The notes: generated from the letters alone by a model not told the origin. A stretch of 64,000 nucleotides of DNA from Marmoricola sp. URHB0036 (GCF_000426045.1 NZ_AUEP01000020.1:21016-85015), one strand, 5' to 3'. Numbered from the stretch's first letter, positions 41,275-50,380 are shown. Translations and numbers: made by a program.

Positions 41275-42282
41275 ATGGACCTGCGTGAACTCCCCCTACC
41301 TGTCATCGGCGCACCCATGGCCGGTGGCCCCTCCACCGCTGCGCTCGCCGCTGCCGTCTCCGACGCCGGCGGGCTCGGATTCCTGGCCGCCGGCTACAAG
41401 AACGCGGACGCAGTGGCGTCCGAGGTGGCGGCCGTCAGGGCGTCCTCGAGCGCACCGTTGGGCGTCAACCTGTTCGTGGTCGAGCCCTACCAGCCCGACC
41501 CGGCGAAGGTCGACGCGTACCGCCGTACGTTGGAACCGGAGGCTGCTCGCTTCGGCGTCGCGCTGGGTGAAGCGCGCTGGGACGACGACCACTGGCAAGC
41601 CAAGGTCGACCTGGTGCTCGACCTGCGGCCGGACGTGGTCTCGTTCACGTTCGGATGTCCGAGCGCTGGGGTGCTGCGTCAGCTGACCAGGCGCGGGTTG
41701 CTGACGATGGTCACCGTCACCTCCGTGGCCGAAGCCCGGGTGGCCGTCGACCGAGGCGCCGCTTCACTGACGGTCCAGGGTCCGGACGCGGGCGGCCACC
41801 GAGGCACGTGGGACCTCGAAGCGCCTCCGGGCACGACACCCTTGCTCGACCTCGTGTCCGCCGTGCTGGCGGTGGTCGACGTGCCGGTGGCCGCCGGGGG
41901 CGGCATCCACGACGCAGCGGGGCTGGAGTTGCTGAGGGACGCAGGTGCAGCCGCAGCGCAGGTCGGGACGGCGTACCTCCTCGCGGAGGAGGCGGGAACC
42001 AACCCCACCCACCGAGCCGCACTGGCGGACTCGAACTTCGCCGAGACCGCCGTCACCCGGGCCTACACCGGCCGCTGGGCACGCGGCCTGGCCAACCGGT
42101 TCATCGCTGCACACACCGACGCCCCCGCGGGCTATCCGCACCTGCACCACCTGACGTCCCCGCTTCGGCAAGCCGCTGCTGCCGCCGGCGATGCGAGGGT
42201 CGCCCACATGTGGGCGGGGACCGGCCACGTGCACACCCGGCCGGCCACAACTGCGGACATCACCCGTTCACTCGCGCCCTAG
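41275..42282 (+). CDS. nitronate monooxygenase family flavoenzyme
   Basis: A 335-residue FMN-dependent TIM-barrel protein. The family motifs are IGAPMAGG near the N-terminus, FTFGCPS (~122-128), VQGPDAGGHRG (~164-174), AAGGGIHDAAGL and AQVGTAYLLAEE. It would oxidise alkyl nitronates or a related substrate, or act as an NADH:quinone reductase-like flavoprotein. The ATG at 41275 follows GTGAGGAGGTGGCGACG, with the SD about 10 bases before it. It may be co-transcribed with the DksA gene 16 bases upstream. Confidence 0.85.
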   Translation: MDLRELPLPVIGAPMAGGPSTAALAAAVSDAGGLGFLAAGYKNADAVASEVAAVRASSSAPLGVNLFVVEPYQPDPAKVDAYRRTLEPEAARFGVALGEARWDDDHWQAKVDLVLDLRPDVVSFTFGCPSAGVLRQLTRRGLLTMVTVTSVAEARVAVDRGAASLTVQGPDAGGHRGTWDLEAPPGTTPLLDLVSAVLAVVDVPVAAGGGIHDAAGLELLRDAGAAAAQVGTAYLLAEEAGTNPTHRAALADSNFAETAVTRAYTGRWARGLANRFIAAHTDAPAGYPHLHHLTSPLRQAAAAAGDARVAHMWAGTGHVHTRPATTADITRSLAP

Positions 42283-42399
42283 GGCGGGCTGTCCGCTGGG
42301 AGCGTGAACGTGTCTGAGAGACGCGAGCCGGACCCCGGGTCGAGGCCGCAGGATCGAGGGGTCCAGCAATCTCATCGCTTCGACGTCCAGGAGCTCGCC

Positions 42400-42699
42400 G
42401 TGTTCATCGCCATCCTCGACCTGCGCACCGCCCCCGCCGACAGGCCTGCCGCACTCGCCCAGCTCGACAGCGAGCGTGAGGAGATCCGCGCCATGCCGGG
42501 CAACCTCGACTTCCGGGTGTACGCCGCTCGCGACGACGAGGAAGCCGTCACGGTCGTCCACGAATGGGCCGACGAGCCGTCGTTCGCCGGCTACCTCTCA
42601 TCTGATGCGTTCACCCGCTCGGGCGCGGTGCTCCGCCCGTTGATGACCTCCGCGCCGGTGAGTCGGCGATTCGAGGCGGCTCTTGTCGAGACGGTCTGA
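42400..42699 (+). CDS. antibiotic biosynthesis monooxygenase-type (ABM) protein
   Basis: A 99-residue ferredoxin-like dimeric alpha-beta barrel protein, with LDLRTAPADRPAALAQL near the start, NLDFRVYAARDDEEAVTVV and a conserved HEWADEPSFAGYL. Such proteins oxidise quinols or act in small-molecule metabolism. GTG 42400 is selected because AGGAG lies 8 bases upstream and the domain starts right there; GTG 42304 is in frame but adds 32 residues with no domain features. Confidence 0.65.
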   Translation: MFIAILDLRTAPADRPAALAQLDSEREEIRAMPGNLDFRVYAARDDEEAVTVVHEWADEPSFAGYLSSDAFTRSGAVLRPLMTSAPVSRRFEAALVETV

Positions 42700-42726
42700 G
42701 CCCTCAGCCCGCTCTAGGGTGAACAG

Positions 42727-42744
42727 GTGCGAGGCAGTCGATGA
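42727..42744 (+). CDS. 5-codon leader frame before the AraC gene
   Basis: TAGGGT (42715-42720) is followed after 6 bases by GTG 42727. The frame VRGSR stops at 42742-42744, overlapping the AraC start ATG 42741 (ATGA). The same layout occurs before the kinase at 54406. Translation is unproven. Confidence 0.3.
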   Translation: MRGSR

Positions 42745-43493
42745 CCCGCGAGGCGTTCGCGTTCGCGCGGGACTTCGACGCGGCCCCACCGTCCGAGCTC
42801 TGCGTCGACCGGCACTACCTGCTCTGCGCCTCCCAGGGCGCGCTACGTCTCGAGGCGCACGGCAAGTCCTGGCTGCTGCCTCCCGCCCGCGCCGCACTCA
42901 TCTCGGCCGGGGAACCCATCCAGGTCGCCATCCCTCAACCCGTGACGACGTCCTCGGTCCTGTTCGACACCCGCTTCGCTCCCGCCCCGCCCGCGCCTTT
43001 GACGGTCTTCGACCTCAGCCCCCTGGCTCGGGCCCTGGTATCGGAATGCGTCGAATGGCCGGACGCCACCGAACCACTGCCGCCGTACGCACGCAGCGTG
43101 TTCGGTGCTCTCGCCGCGGTGGCGTGGAGACTGGCGCAGCACCCGAGCCCCGTCACCGTCCCCGCCGGCCAGTCGGCCGAACTGCGGCGGGCACTGGCCA
43201 TCACCAGCGAGCGCCTGGCGGGCGATGTTCGGTTCGAGGACGTCGCCCGCGAGGTCGGGCTCGCCCCCCGCTCGCTGGCTCGCCGTTTCGAGGACGAGAC
43301 CGGCATGACCTGGCGCGGAGTGCTGCGGCGGATGCGCGTGCTGCGCGCCATCGAGCTGCTCGCCGCCGGTGAGGACTCGGTCACCACCATCGCGCACACG
43401 GTCGGGTACACGTCCCTGTCAGCGTTCAACGCCGGCTTCCGCGACCTCACCGGTCGTACTCCGAGTCAGTACCGTTCGAGCTTTCGCCCGTGA
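42741..43493 (+). CDS. AraC-family regulator
   Basis: A 250-residue regulator. A cupin-like N-terminal sensor of ~130 residues is followed by the AraC HTH_18 domain with LAGDVRFEDVAREVGLAPRS (part of helix 1), RRFEDETGMTWRGVLRRMR, and the second HTH VTTIAHTVGYTSLSAFNAGF ending TPSQYR. The target is not evident; the ABM and nitronate monooxygenase genes are upstream and a cupin gene is convergent. Confidence 0.85.
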   Translation: MTREAFAFARDFDAAPPSELCVDRHYLLCASQGALRLEAHGKSWLLPPARAALISAGEPIQVAIPQPVTTSSVLFDTRFAPAPPAPLTVFDLSPLARALVSECVEWPDATEPLPPYARSVFGALAAVAWRLAQHPSPVTVPAGQSAELRRALAITSERLAGDVRFEDVAREVGLAPRSLARRFEDETGMTWRGVLRRMRVLRAIELLAAGEDSVTTIAHTVGYTSLSAFNAGFRDLTGRTPSQYRSSFRP

Positions 43494-43513
43494 CTGGTGG
43501 CCGGACACTGAGG

Positions 43514-43891
43514 TCAGGTCACCGACCGGGGAGGGCCGAAGATGAGCACCATCTCCGCAGGTTCATCGGACTCATTGGCGATCCCGTGCCACGTGCGCGC
43601 TGGGGCGTACGCCGCGTCGCCAGCCCTCAGGGTGGTGCGCTTCCCCTCGATGTCGATGACCAGCTCACCGCTGACGACCAGGTACAGCTCGTCGGAGTCG
43701 TCCGGAGTGCAGCTGTCGGCAGCCTCGGCGTCGTGTCGGTGCACACCCTCGCTGGCGCCCGGCTCGAAGTAGTAGCGCAACACAGAGCTGGTCAACCGGG
43801 TTGAGTCGGCGAAGTACTCCTCGAGCCCAAGGACGCCGTCGCCGTCGTACAACGGTCGCTCGACTCGGCGGCTGTCTCGTCGCTGCACCAT
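43514..43891 (-). CDS. cupin-domain protein
   Basis: A 125-residue cupin. GVHRHDAEAADS supplies the motif 1 His residues, GELVIDIEGKRTTLRAGD the core, and YAPARTWHGIANESDEPAEM motif 2 with its His. It probably binds a metal and could be a small dioxygenase, isomerase or sensor. ATG 43891 has GGAAGG about 11 bases upstream; GTG 43927 in frame adds 12 residues. Confidence 0.75.
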   Translation of the reverse strand: MVQRRDSRRVERPLYDGDGVLGLEEYFADSTRLTSSVLRYYFEPGASEGVHRHDAEAADSCTPDDSDELYLVVSGELVIDIEGKRTTLRAGDAAYAPARTWHGIANESDEPAEMVLIFGPPRSVT

Positions 43892-44108
43892 CAAGGTTCT
43901 GAACCTTCCGAAGGGGAGGACTTCCACACCTGCCGAGAATCGGTCCCGCGGCGACTTTCCGTCAACGGTTCCCCGACTCTCAACGAGGGGCGCTTTCCCG
44001 TCACATCGAACATCAGACGTGACAACTCCGACCGCCCAGCGTCGAGTAGCGCGCTGTCATCGGCGTCTCCACGCCTTTTCAGCGGCAGCTGCGGATGGGT
44101 CTCGTCGG

Positions 44109-45986
44109 TCACTGCAGCACGGTGTACTCAACGGTGACGATGAAGTTGCGGAGGTCGTAGCGTTGACCGTTGACGACGTAGGTGCTCCACCGGAAGGCCC
44201 GATCCCTCCCCACCAGTGCAGCGGCGTTCTCCACCACGCCAGCGTGGTAGCCAATGTCAGCAGGCAGAACGCGGGTTGCAGCCGCTGAACCGTGGGCCGT
44301 GAGATACCGCAAGGTGGCCGTGTGGCGGGCGCGCTTGTGGCTGCTGCCGCCGTAGGTGGTCACCGAGATGGTGTCGTATCGGGAGGCGCCGCGGGCGATG
44401 TCCGGATGCTTCGGGAGCGCCGGGAGGGTCATTTCATGCGTGGTGCTGGCCCGTCGTGCGGCGGCCGTTCCCTTGCAGCGGATCGCGGACTGCAGACCCA
44501 GGGAACCCGCCCAGCCGTGTGACGCGGGTCGTCGGATGCGGGAACAGCGTCCGATGCTGCTTGCGACGAGAGTGGCCCTCGCGGTTCGTGAGGTGCTCCA
44601 GGTCTTGTGCACCAACCTGGCAGTGGACACGGTGACCGGGTCGCCCAGCCGTGGCGTGCCCGGGTTTCCCGCCTGATCATGCGGGGTCACCCGGAACCGG
44701 TACTGACCTGGCGGCACCAGCCGAGCATCGTCGGCGCGACCGTCCCACACGAACGTAGCCTCCCCCGGGGTGGTGTCGGTGCGGTCTTCCGTGCGTACGG
44801 CGTCTCCCTGCGCGTTGAGGACCTCGAAGGTCACGGGGTCCCACGTCTCGACCTGTCCGGTCAGGGTCACCTTCAAGGTGTCCTGAAATCCGTCGGGCGT
44901 CGGATAGAGGGTGGTGCGGCTGGTCGTGAGTGCGCCACTCGAGGGTTCGGCGGCATCGACGGTGAAGGTCGGTTCACCGTCCAGCGAACTGAAGAAGTTG
45001 CCATGCGGCGTCAGCCGCGAGGCGGAGCCCTCGACCCGATAGGAACCCTGCTCGAGGCCGACGGGCAAGGGCAACACGTAGTCGGCGACGTCCGTGCCAT
45101 CCCCCACGTGAGCCGTGGTGGCGGTGGTGACGTTGTTCGCGACGGTGTTCCCTTCCTCGTCCGTCACCCGCCACGAGAGCCGGTGCACGCCGGGGTCGAG
45201 GGTCGTCAGGCGGAGGGTGACGTGACCGGCCGCGGCCCCGATGGTCGGCTCGAGCACGGTTCCGAAGGTCGACAGCGTGCGGTCGACCTCGATGCTCTGG
45301 GAGATGCCGAAGTCGGTGCATGGCTGGACCATGGTCTCGGTCAGAGGACCGGAACCGAGAGACCTGTCCCGGCAGCGAACGATGCGCAGTTGCCCGACGC
45401 CGTCGGTCATGAATCCGGGACGGGACAACAGGTCGGAGTAGGTCGCGTCCCGGCTGAGGATCTCCGTCGCCTGGCCCTGCCACAGCGCGTACAGCCGGCC
45501 ACCGCTGTGATCGGCAACAGCGAGGAGATAGTGGCTCCCTTCCTCGATCGCGGTATCGCCGGGGAAGTACACGTGGGGAGCCACGTCGTGAGCGCGCACG
45601 AGGGGTTCGAAGGTGACCCAGTCATCGCAGCCGGAAGCCGGCGCCGTGCAGGCACGAGCGGAAACCTGGAACTGCGACCCATCCGGCGATTGAACCCGCC
45701 CCCACACCTGGTCGAAGAAGACTTCGCCATCGGGGTCATGCGGGATGTTGTCATCACCGACCACCCCGCCGCCGACCTTCGTGACCCGCGTTTCCACCCA
45801 GGGCGAGTTGGTCGTCACCGCTCCATTCACGTAGCCCAGCTGGGTCGAGTCTCCGTTGGAGTCCACACCTAGCCAGACCAACGTCGGCGCGTCGTACATA
45901 GATGTGGCGGCCCCAGCAGAGGCTGGTACGAGACCTGACCCAGCAGCGACGACAAGACCTGCGACTAGCACCCGCGCGAGACGCAC
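44109..45986 (-). CDS. secreted protein with a FlgD-like Ig domain
   Basis: A 625-residue exported protein. An N-terminal signal peptide (LARVLVAGLVVAAGSGLVPA, then ASAGAATS with a likely AxA cleavage) leads into a beta-rich body. A FlgD-type Ig-like module is at about residues 390-460 (TPGEATFVWDGRADDARLVP and PGQYRFRVTPHDQAGN). The first ~200 residues carry paired Cys (CTAPASGCD). The C-terminal ~150 residues may be another domain. GTG 45986 follows a strong SD (AAGGGGGA) at 6 bases, and the signal peptide starts there; upstream in-frame codons lack such a start. The role is unknown; it is probably a cell-surface or extracellular protein. Confidence 0.75.
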   Translation of the reverse strand: MRLARVLVAGLVVAAGSGLVPASAGAATSMYDAPTLVWLGVDSNGDSTQLGYVNGAVTTNSPWVETRVTKVGGGVVGDDNIPHDPDGEVFFDQVWGRVQSPDGSQFQVSARACTAPASGCDDWVTFEPLVRAHDVAPHVYFPGDTAIEEGSHYLLAVADHSGGRLYALWQGQATEILSRDATYSDLLSRPGFMTDGVGQLRIVRCRDRSLGSGPLTETMVQPCTDFGISQSIEVDRTLSTFGTVLEPTIGAAAGHVTLRLTTLDPGVHRLSWRVTDEEGNTVANNVTTATTAHVGDGTDVADYVLPLPVGLEQGSYRVEGSASRLTPHGNFFSSLDGEPTFTVDAAEPSSGALTTSRTTLYPTPDGFQDTLKVTLTGQVETWDPVTFEVLNAQGDAVRTEDRTDTTPGEATFVWDGRADDARLVPPGQYRFRVTPHDQAGNPGTPRLGDPVTVSTARLVHKTWSTSRTARATLVASSIGRCSRIRRPASHGWAGSLGLQSAIRCKGTAAARRASTTHEMTLPALPKHPDIARGASRYDTISVTTYGGSSHKRARHTATLRYLTAHGSAAATRVLPADIGYHAGVVENAAALVGRDRAFRWSTYVVNGQRYDLRNFIVTVEYTVLQ

Positions 45987-46489
45987 GCCCGTTCCCCCTT
46001 GATTCACCTGAGATCTCGACGATCCTAAAGCTCGGTTTGTCCGCTTACAGGCGATTCGCGAGGTCCGAGCAACCGTCCATCGTGGGGCCGAAGAGTGGGC
46101 GCGCACACTCGCGTGCCCGCTCGACCAGCGACAGATGGGTGCGCCTCGGTTCTCGATCCGGCGAACGTCGTACGAAACGGCCGCTCTAGCAACCAGAACG
46201 TATGACGTTGTCCGGGACGTCGCTGCGGGAGATAGTCCCGATCAATTGGAACCATCAGGATCTCCCGCACGGGTCCATTCACTCGGGACTATCCGGCAGG
46301 AGGCGATCACCTGCGCCTGATGTGGCCCACCAGCTTCTCGGCTCGCAGCCCGATGGTTCGGACCGATTCGCCGGTGAACGGCGTGCTCTCGCGTGCGGTT
46401 CGTTCCGAACTATCCGCACATCGCCATGTCCGTCACATCGACACCTCCCGTCACCGCGGCCGCCCCGGGTTGTCGGGACCGGCCGATCC
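45987..46489. other. 503-base intergenic region
   Basis: No gene is supported. An inverted repeat is present (GATAGTCCCG at 46231-46240, CGGGACTATC at 46284-46293; 10-base perfect arms, 43-base spacer). ACTATCCG, part of the right arm, recurs nearby at about 46408. Base use is less GC-biased than in the neighbouring genes. Confidence 0.5.
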
Positions 46490-47407
46490 TCACGGGCGAA
46501 CGGTGATGATCGTCTTTCCCTTCAGACGTTCGCGCGAGTTGAAGGTTGCGATGGCATCCTCGAAGGAGGCCGTTGTGCCGATGTTCGTCCGCAGCCGTCC
46601 GTCGCTCACGCGCTCGGCGATGCCCATCAGCTGCGGCCGATCGGCCTCGACGACGAAGTCCACCGCCCGGACGTCTACGAGCTCGGCCTCGACCGGGCCG
46701 ACGACGGACACCAGCGCTCCCCCCGGCGTGATCAGGGCCGCTGAACGCCTCTGGATGTCGCCCCCGATGACATCGAAGACGAGGTCGACTTCCCCGACGT
46801 CCTCCAGCGCGTCGTTGTCGAGGTCGACGAATTCGTGCGCACCGAAGTCGAGTGCCTTCTCGCGGTCGGCGGCGCGCCCGGTGCCGATGACGTGGGCGCC
46901 GGACTCGGCTGCCAGCTGGGTCACCATGGTCCCGACAGCGCCTGCCGCGCCGTGGGCCAGCACGCTCTGCCCGGGCTGGAGGAGGCCGTGCACGAACAGT
47001 CCCTGCCAGGCCGTGAGTCCCGAGATCGGCAGGGAGGCGGCAGCTGTGAAGTCGACGTCGTCCGGCAAGGGCGCGAGGTTGCGCGACTCCATCGCGACGT
47101 AGTCCGCGAGGGTTCCGTCGCGATGCCAGTCGGCGAGGCCGAAGACCCGTTGCCCGACCGAGAATCCCGTCGTGCCGTAGCCGAGCGACGTGACGACGCC
47201 GGCCACGTCGTGCCCGGGGATCGAGGGCGTCCGGTCACGATGGGCGCGATCAACCCAGGTCGACGGCCACTCGAGCTCCGTGGGGACCCATCCCGCTGCA
47301 CGAACCTCGACGACGACGTCGTTGATCGCAGGCTCTGGAGCGCGTCGCTCCGCCAGCGTCATGCCGGAGGTTCCCGCAGCCTCGTCCGTCACCACGATTG
47401 CCTTCAC
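46490..47407 (-). CDS. quinone oxidoreductase-like alcohol dehydrogenase (zinc-lacking MDR)
   Basis: A 305-residue medium-chain dehydrogenase/reductase. The GroES-like N-terminal domain has PGHDVAGVV; the NADPH domain has HGAAGAVGTMVTQLA and DVIGGD. The zinc-binding residues of alcohol dehydrogenases are missing, as in NADPH:quinone reductases. The GTG start 47407 follows AGAAGG by 9 bases; an in-frame upstream ATG at 47458 looks non-coding. A TetR gene is divergent, so it probably responds to an electrophile or quinone stress. Confidence 0.8.
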   Translation of the reverse strand: MKAIVVTDEAAGTSGMTLAERRAPEPAINDVVVEVRAAGWVPTELEWPSTWVDRAHRDRTPSIPGHDVAGVVTSLGYGTTGFSVGQRVFGLADWHRDGTLADYVAMESRNLAPLPDDVDFTAAASLPISGLTAWQGLFVHGLLQPGQSVLAHGAAGAVGTMVTQLAAESGAHVIGTGRAADREKALDFGAHEFVDLDNDALEDVGEVDLVFDVIGGDIQRRSAALITPGGALVSVVGPVEAELVDVRAVDFVVEADRPQLMGIAERVSDGRLRTNIGTTASFEDAIATFNSRERLKGKTIITVRP

Positions 47408-47471
47408 GTGAGGCACCTTCTCTCTGCGCCGTTCCTCGAGTGGACCCTGCGTTGCCACATGACCGCGAGGT

Positions 47472-47528
47472 TTTCGTTATGGTGAATATATGTAACGTTT
47501 CTAGTTAGAGCAAGTCTCTGTAACGAAA
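47472..47528. promoter_or_regulatory. candidate TetR operator between oxidoreductase and tetR
   Basis: TTTCGTTA (47472-47479) and TAACGAAA (47521-47528) are an exact inverted pair; TGTAACGTTTC at 47491-47501 is a third, related half-site in between. They lie in the divergent region between the oxidoreductase and the TetR gene. Confidence 0.45.
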
Positions 47529-47569
47529 CTGGCTACGCTAGGGCACCAGCACAGAGGACGGGGTGGTGC

Positions 47570-48196
47570 ATGACTTCCGCAGACGCCACGACGAGCACTC
47601 CTGACGACTCCGAACCACGCCCCGGTGGGCGCCCGCGCGATCCGAAGCTCGCCGAAGCGATCATCATGGCGACCCGCAGCCTTCTCGTCCGGGACGGCTA
47701 CTCGCGGATGACGCTGGGCGACATAGCAGCCGAGGCGGGTGTCAGCCGCCCCACGCTCTATCGACGGTGGGCCAACAAGCTCGACCTCGTGGCCGATGCC
47801 CTGGACTACGGATTCCGCAGGCAGCGCGACCTCTATGACATCGACATCAGCCGCTTGGAGCCACGCGAGGCCCTCGTCGAGGCCGTCCGTCGTCTGGACC
47901 CGGCGTACTACAACCCGGACGCGATGGTGCTGATGGGCAACTTCGCCGGCGAGGTGAGTCACACCCCAGAACTGTTCGAGATGCTGCGCAAGCACGCAGT
48001 GGAACCGCGCGTCACGCTCGTCGAGGGTGTGCTGTCACAGCTACAAGAACGTGGGGCCGTGTCCGAAGACATCGACAAGCACACCATCGCCACCATGTGC
48101 TTCGGCAGCTACTTCGGCGCGTTCTACCGAGGCGACCAGCGAGACCGCATCCCCGAGAGTGTCGTCGCCGTCGTCTGGCCCGCGATCGCCGTCTGA
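47570..48196 (+). CDS. TetR-family regulator
   Basis: A 208-residue TetR protein. The HTH spans residues ~25-70 (MTLGDIAAEAGVSRPTLYRRW). The C-terminal ligand domain has TetR_C-like helices. It is divergent from an MDR oxidoreductase and probably represses it and itself through the half-sites in the shared region. The gene before the convergent transporter ends 19 bases away. Confidence 0.85.
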   Translation: MTSADATTSTPDDSEPRPGGRPRDPKLAEAIIMATRSLLVRDGYSRMTLGDIAAEAGVSRPTLYRRWANKLDLVADALDYGFRRQRDLYDIDISRLEPREALVEAVRRLDPAYYNPDAMVLMGNFAGEVSHTPELFEMLRKHAVEPRVTLVEGVLSQLQERGAVSEDIDKHTIATMCFGSYFGAFYRGDQRDRIPESVVAVVWPAIAV

Positions 48197-48215
48197 GGCC
48201 CGACCTGCTCGTCCG

Positions 48216-49700
48216 TCAGGCGGTGGTGTGCGCCGAGCCAGGCTGCAAGGTGCTCTCCGCCGCCTGCTCCTCGAACACCTGGACGACCTCCTCCACCGAG
48301 AGTCCCTTCGTCTCGGGGAGGAACTTGGAGACGAAGCCAATGGCAAGCAGCGACAGCGCCGACAGGATGACCATCACCCACGGCAGCCCGATCGCGTGCT
48401 GCATCGCCGGGAACGCCTCGATCAAGGCGAAGTTGGCCACCCAGTTGACGCCGGCTCCGGTCGCAGCGGCACGACCGCGTACGGCGGTGGGGAACACCTC
48501 GCCCTGCAGGAGCCACCCGGTGCCTCCCACACCCATCGCGAACGACGCGATGAAGATGGAGAAGCCGACCATCACCACGACGGTCTTCGGGGTCCCGGTC
48601 AGCCAGGCGACGCCGGCCGCTGCCACGAGCATGAAGACCGCCATCCCGAGGTAGCCGAACAGGGCCAGTGGTCGGCGCCCGAACTTGTCGATCCAGCGGA
48701 AGCCGAGGTAGGTCGCGACGACGTTGACCGCGCCCAGGATGGCCGCGGAGATGAGGCCGGCCATGGCCGCGTGCACCGCGGTGTCACCCGGGTTCTTGAA
48801 CAGGTCCCCGAGCAGCTGCGGGCCGTAGTAGAAGGGCACGTTGATGCCGGTGATCTGCTGGAAGACGAAGAACACGCACACCACAGCGAGCGCACGCTTC
48901 ACCCCGGGCGTCCAGAGTCGCTTGCGGTCGCGAGCCTGCTCCGCCTCCGCCTTCTCGATCGTCTCGGCCGTCCGTCGTACGTCGTCCTCGGTCACGTCCA
49001 GGCCCAGCTTTCCGAGTGCCTCACTGGTGTCGGCGTACCTGCCCTGCTGGATCAGCCACCGCGGCGACTCGGGCATCCGCGCCCGCAGTGCGACAGCGAC
49101 GACGGCAGGGATCGCACCGAGCCCGAGGATCAGTCGCCAGTCGACGTCCTTGGCGTGGCCGGGCGCGATCGCGAAGACGGCCAGCGCGATGAGGTACGAC
49201 GCCAGGATGCCGACGGTGATCATCCACTGCTGAAGGATGCTGAGCTGGCCGCGCCGGCCCTTGGGTGCGAACTCGGCGATGTACGCCGTGGCGATGGCCG
49301 AGTCAGCACCCACGGCGAGGCCGATCAGCGTCCGGGACGCGATCAGCATGGCGGCGCTGACGGTGATGGCGGAGAGGATCGCGCCCAGGGCGTAGATCCC
49401 GGCGTCTGCCATCAGCAGCGACTTGCGGCCGAACCGATCGGTCAGAGGTCCCGCCGCCAGCGCCCCCACTGCCGCGCCCAGGGAGGCCCCGGCAACGAGG
49501 TAGCCGGTCCAGAAGTCCCCGAGCTTGTAGGGGATGAAGTCGAGCACGGACCCGATCACGGCCGTGTCGTAGCCGAACAGGAAACCACCGATACAGGCCA
49601 GCAGGCCGAGGTACCAGTAGAGGCCGCTCATCGCGGTCGTGTCGAGGTGGGCGAGGACGTCGGTCTCGTCGCCGCGAGCGTCGGTGTCTGACTGCGCCAT
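48216..49700 (-). CDS. sugar porter-family MFS transporter
   Basis: A 494-residue sugar:H+ symporter-type permease with 12 helices. The family signatures PESPRWLI (about 213-220), DRFGRK after helix 2, WIDKFGRRPL and PETKGLSVEEV at the C-terminus are present. QQITGINVPFYYGPQ is the helix 7 motif that recognises sugars or polyols. The substrate is unknown. It has its own ATG with an AGGAG-type SD (GGAAGGAGCCC). Confidence 0.85.
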   Translation of the reverse strand: MAQSDTDARGDETDVLAHLDTTAMSGLYWYLGLLACIGGFLFGYDTAVIGSVLDFIPYKLGDFWTGYLVAGASLGAAVGALAAGPLTDRFGRKSLLMADAGIYALGAILSAITVSAAMLIASRTLIGLAVGADSAIATAYIAEFAPKGRRGQLSILQQWMITVGILASYLIALAVFAIAPGHAKDVDWRLILGLGAIPAVVAVALRARMPESPRWLIQQGRYADTSEALGKLGLDVTEDDVRRTAETIEKAEAEQARDRKRLWTPGVKRALAVVCVFFVFQQITGINVPFYYGPQLLGDLFKNPGDTAVHAAMAGLISAAILGAVNVVATYLGFRWIDKFGRRPLALFGYLGMAVFMLVAAAGVAWLTGTPKTVVVMVGFSIFIASFAMGVGGTGWLLQGEVFPTAVRGRAAATGAGVNWVANFALIEAFPAMQHAIGLPWVMVILSALSLLAIGFVSKFLPETKGLSVEEVVQVFEEQAAESTLQPGSAHTTA

Positions 49701-49774
49701 GGCAGGGCTCCTTCCAACCGCCTATCTCCGTGCCCGCTCCACGCCTCCCTAAACGCACCCTGCCCTGAGCGCCC

Positions 49775-50380
49775 TCAGAGGACCTGGGCGCCCAGGGCGA
49801 GGTCGAATCCGGCGCCGTTCCGTGCCAGCCCCATCAACAGGAGTGCGGCCGACTCGAGGATCGAGGCGGCCCCCAGTCCCCCGGTGTCGAAGGTGCGCAG
49901 CTCGAGGCTGTCCAGGAACGCCGCGAGGGTGGCCTTCGCCTCCGCGCTGTCGCCCGCGATGAACGCATCCAGCGGCGTCCCCTTCGCCAGGACGTGGCCG
50001 AAGATCGTGTTCAGCGCCTTCACGACGTGGGCGCTGTCGGGGGCGACGTCTGCGATCTCCTGCGCAGCCGAGCTGGGTGTCACCAGCCCGTCGGCGTCGG
50101 CGTTGAACGGGTTGGAGATGTCGACCAGGATCTTGCCGGCCAGCGCCTCGCCGTACGTCGTGACCGCGTCGACCACACCGTCGTACAGGACGGCCACGAT
50201 GACGATGTCACCCGCCGGACGCTCGCCGAACGTCCCGACGGTGGCGCCGATCTCGTCGGCAAGCGCCTGGGCCTTGGCGGTGTTGCGGCTCAGGAGCTCG
50301 ACGGAGTGGCCGTGCTTGACCGCCCGGGTCCCGATGACGTTGGCCATGTTGCCCGAGCCGATGATGCTGATGGTGGTCAT
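49775..50380 (-). CDS. NADPH-dependent F420 reductase-like protein
   Basis: A 201-residue Rossmann protein. GSGNMA at residues 8-13 and the following SRNTAKAQAL fit the NADPH-binding region of the F420-dependent NADP reductase family. The C-terminus contains the VKALNTIFGHVL motif. It would reduce or oxidise F420 with NADP, but many family members have other roles. It starts at ATG 50380 with AGGAAGG upstream and is divergent from a TetR gene. Confidence 0.75.
   Translation of the reverse strand: MTTISIIGSGNMANVIGTRAVKHGHSVELLSRNTAKAQALADEIGATVGTFGERPAGDIVIVAVLYDGVVDAVTTYGEALAGKILVDISNPFNADADGLVTPSSAAQEIADVAPDSAHVVKALNTIFGHVLAKGTPLDAFIAGDSAEAKATLAAFLDSLELRTFDTGGLGAASILESAALLLMGLARNGAGFDLALGAQVL

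Noticed and set aside
43891..44112. A 73-codon frame between the secreted-protein gene and the cupin gene, starting with an ATGA overlap
   Set aside because: Third-position GC is lower than in neighbouring genes, composition is irregular and no family feature is seen. The ATGA overlap alone is not enough.
44109..46106. A longer start for the secreted protein, ATG 46106
   Set aside because: The signal peptide and a strong SD mark GTG 45986; the 40 extra residues would put a charged stretch before the signal peptide.
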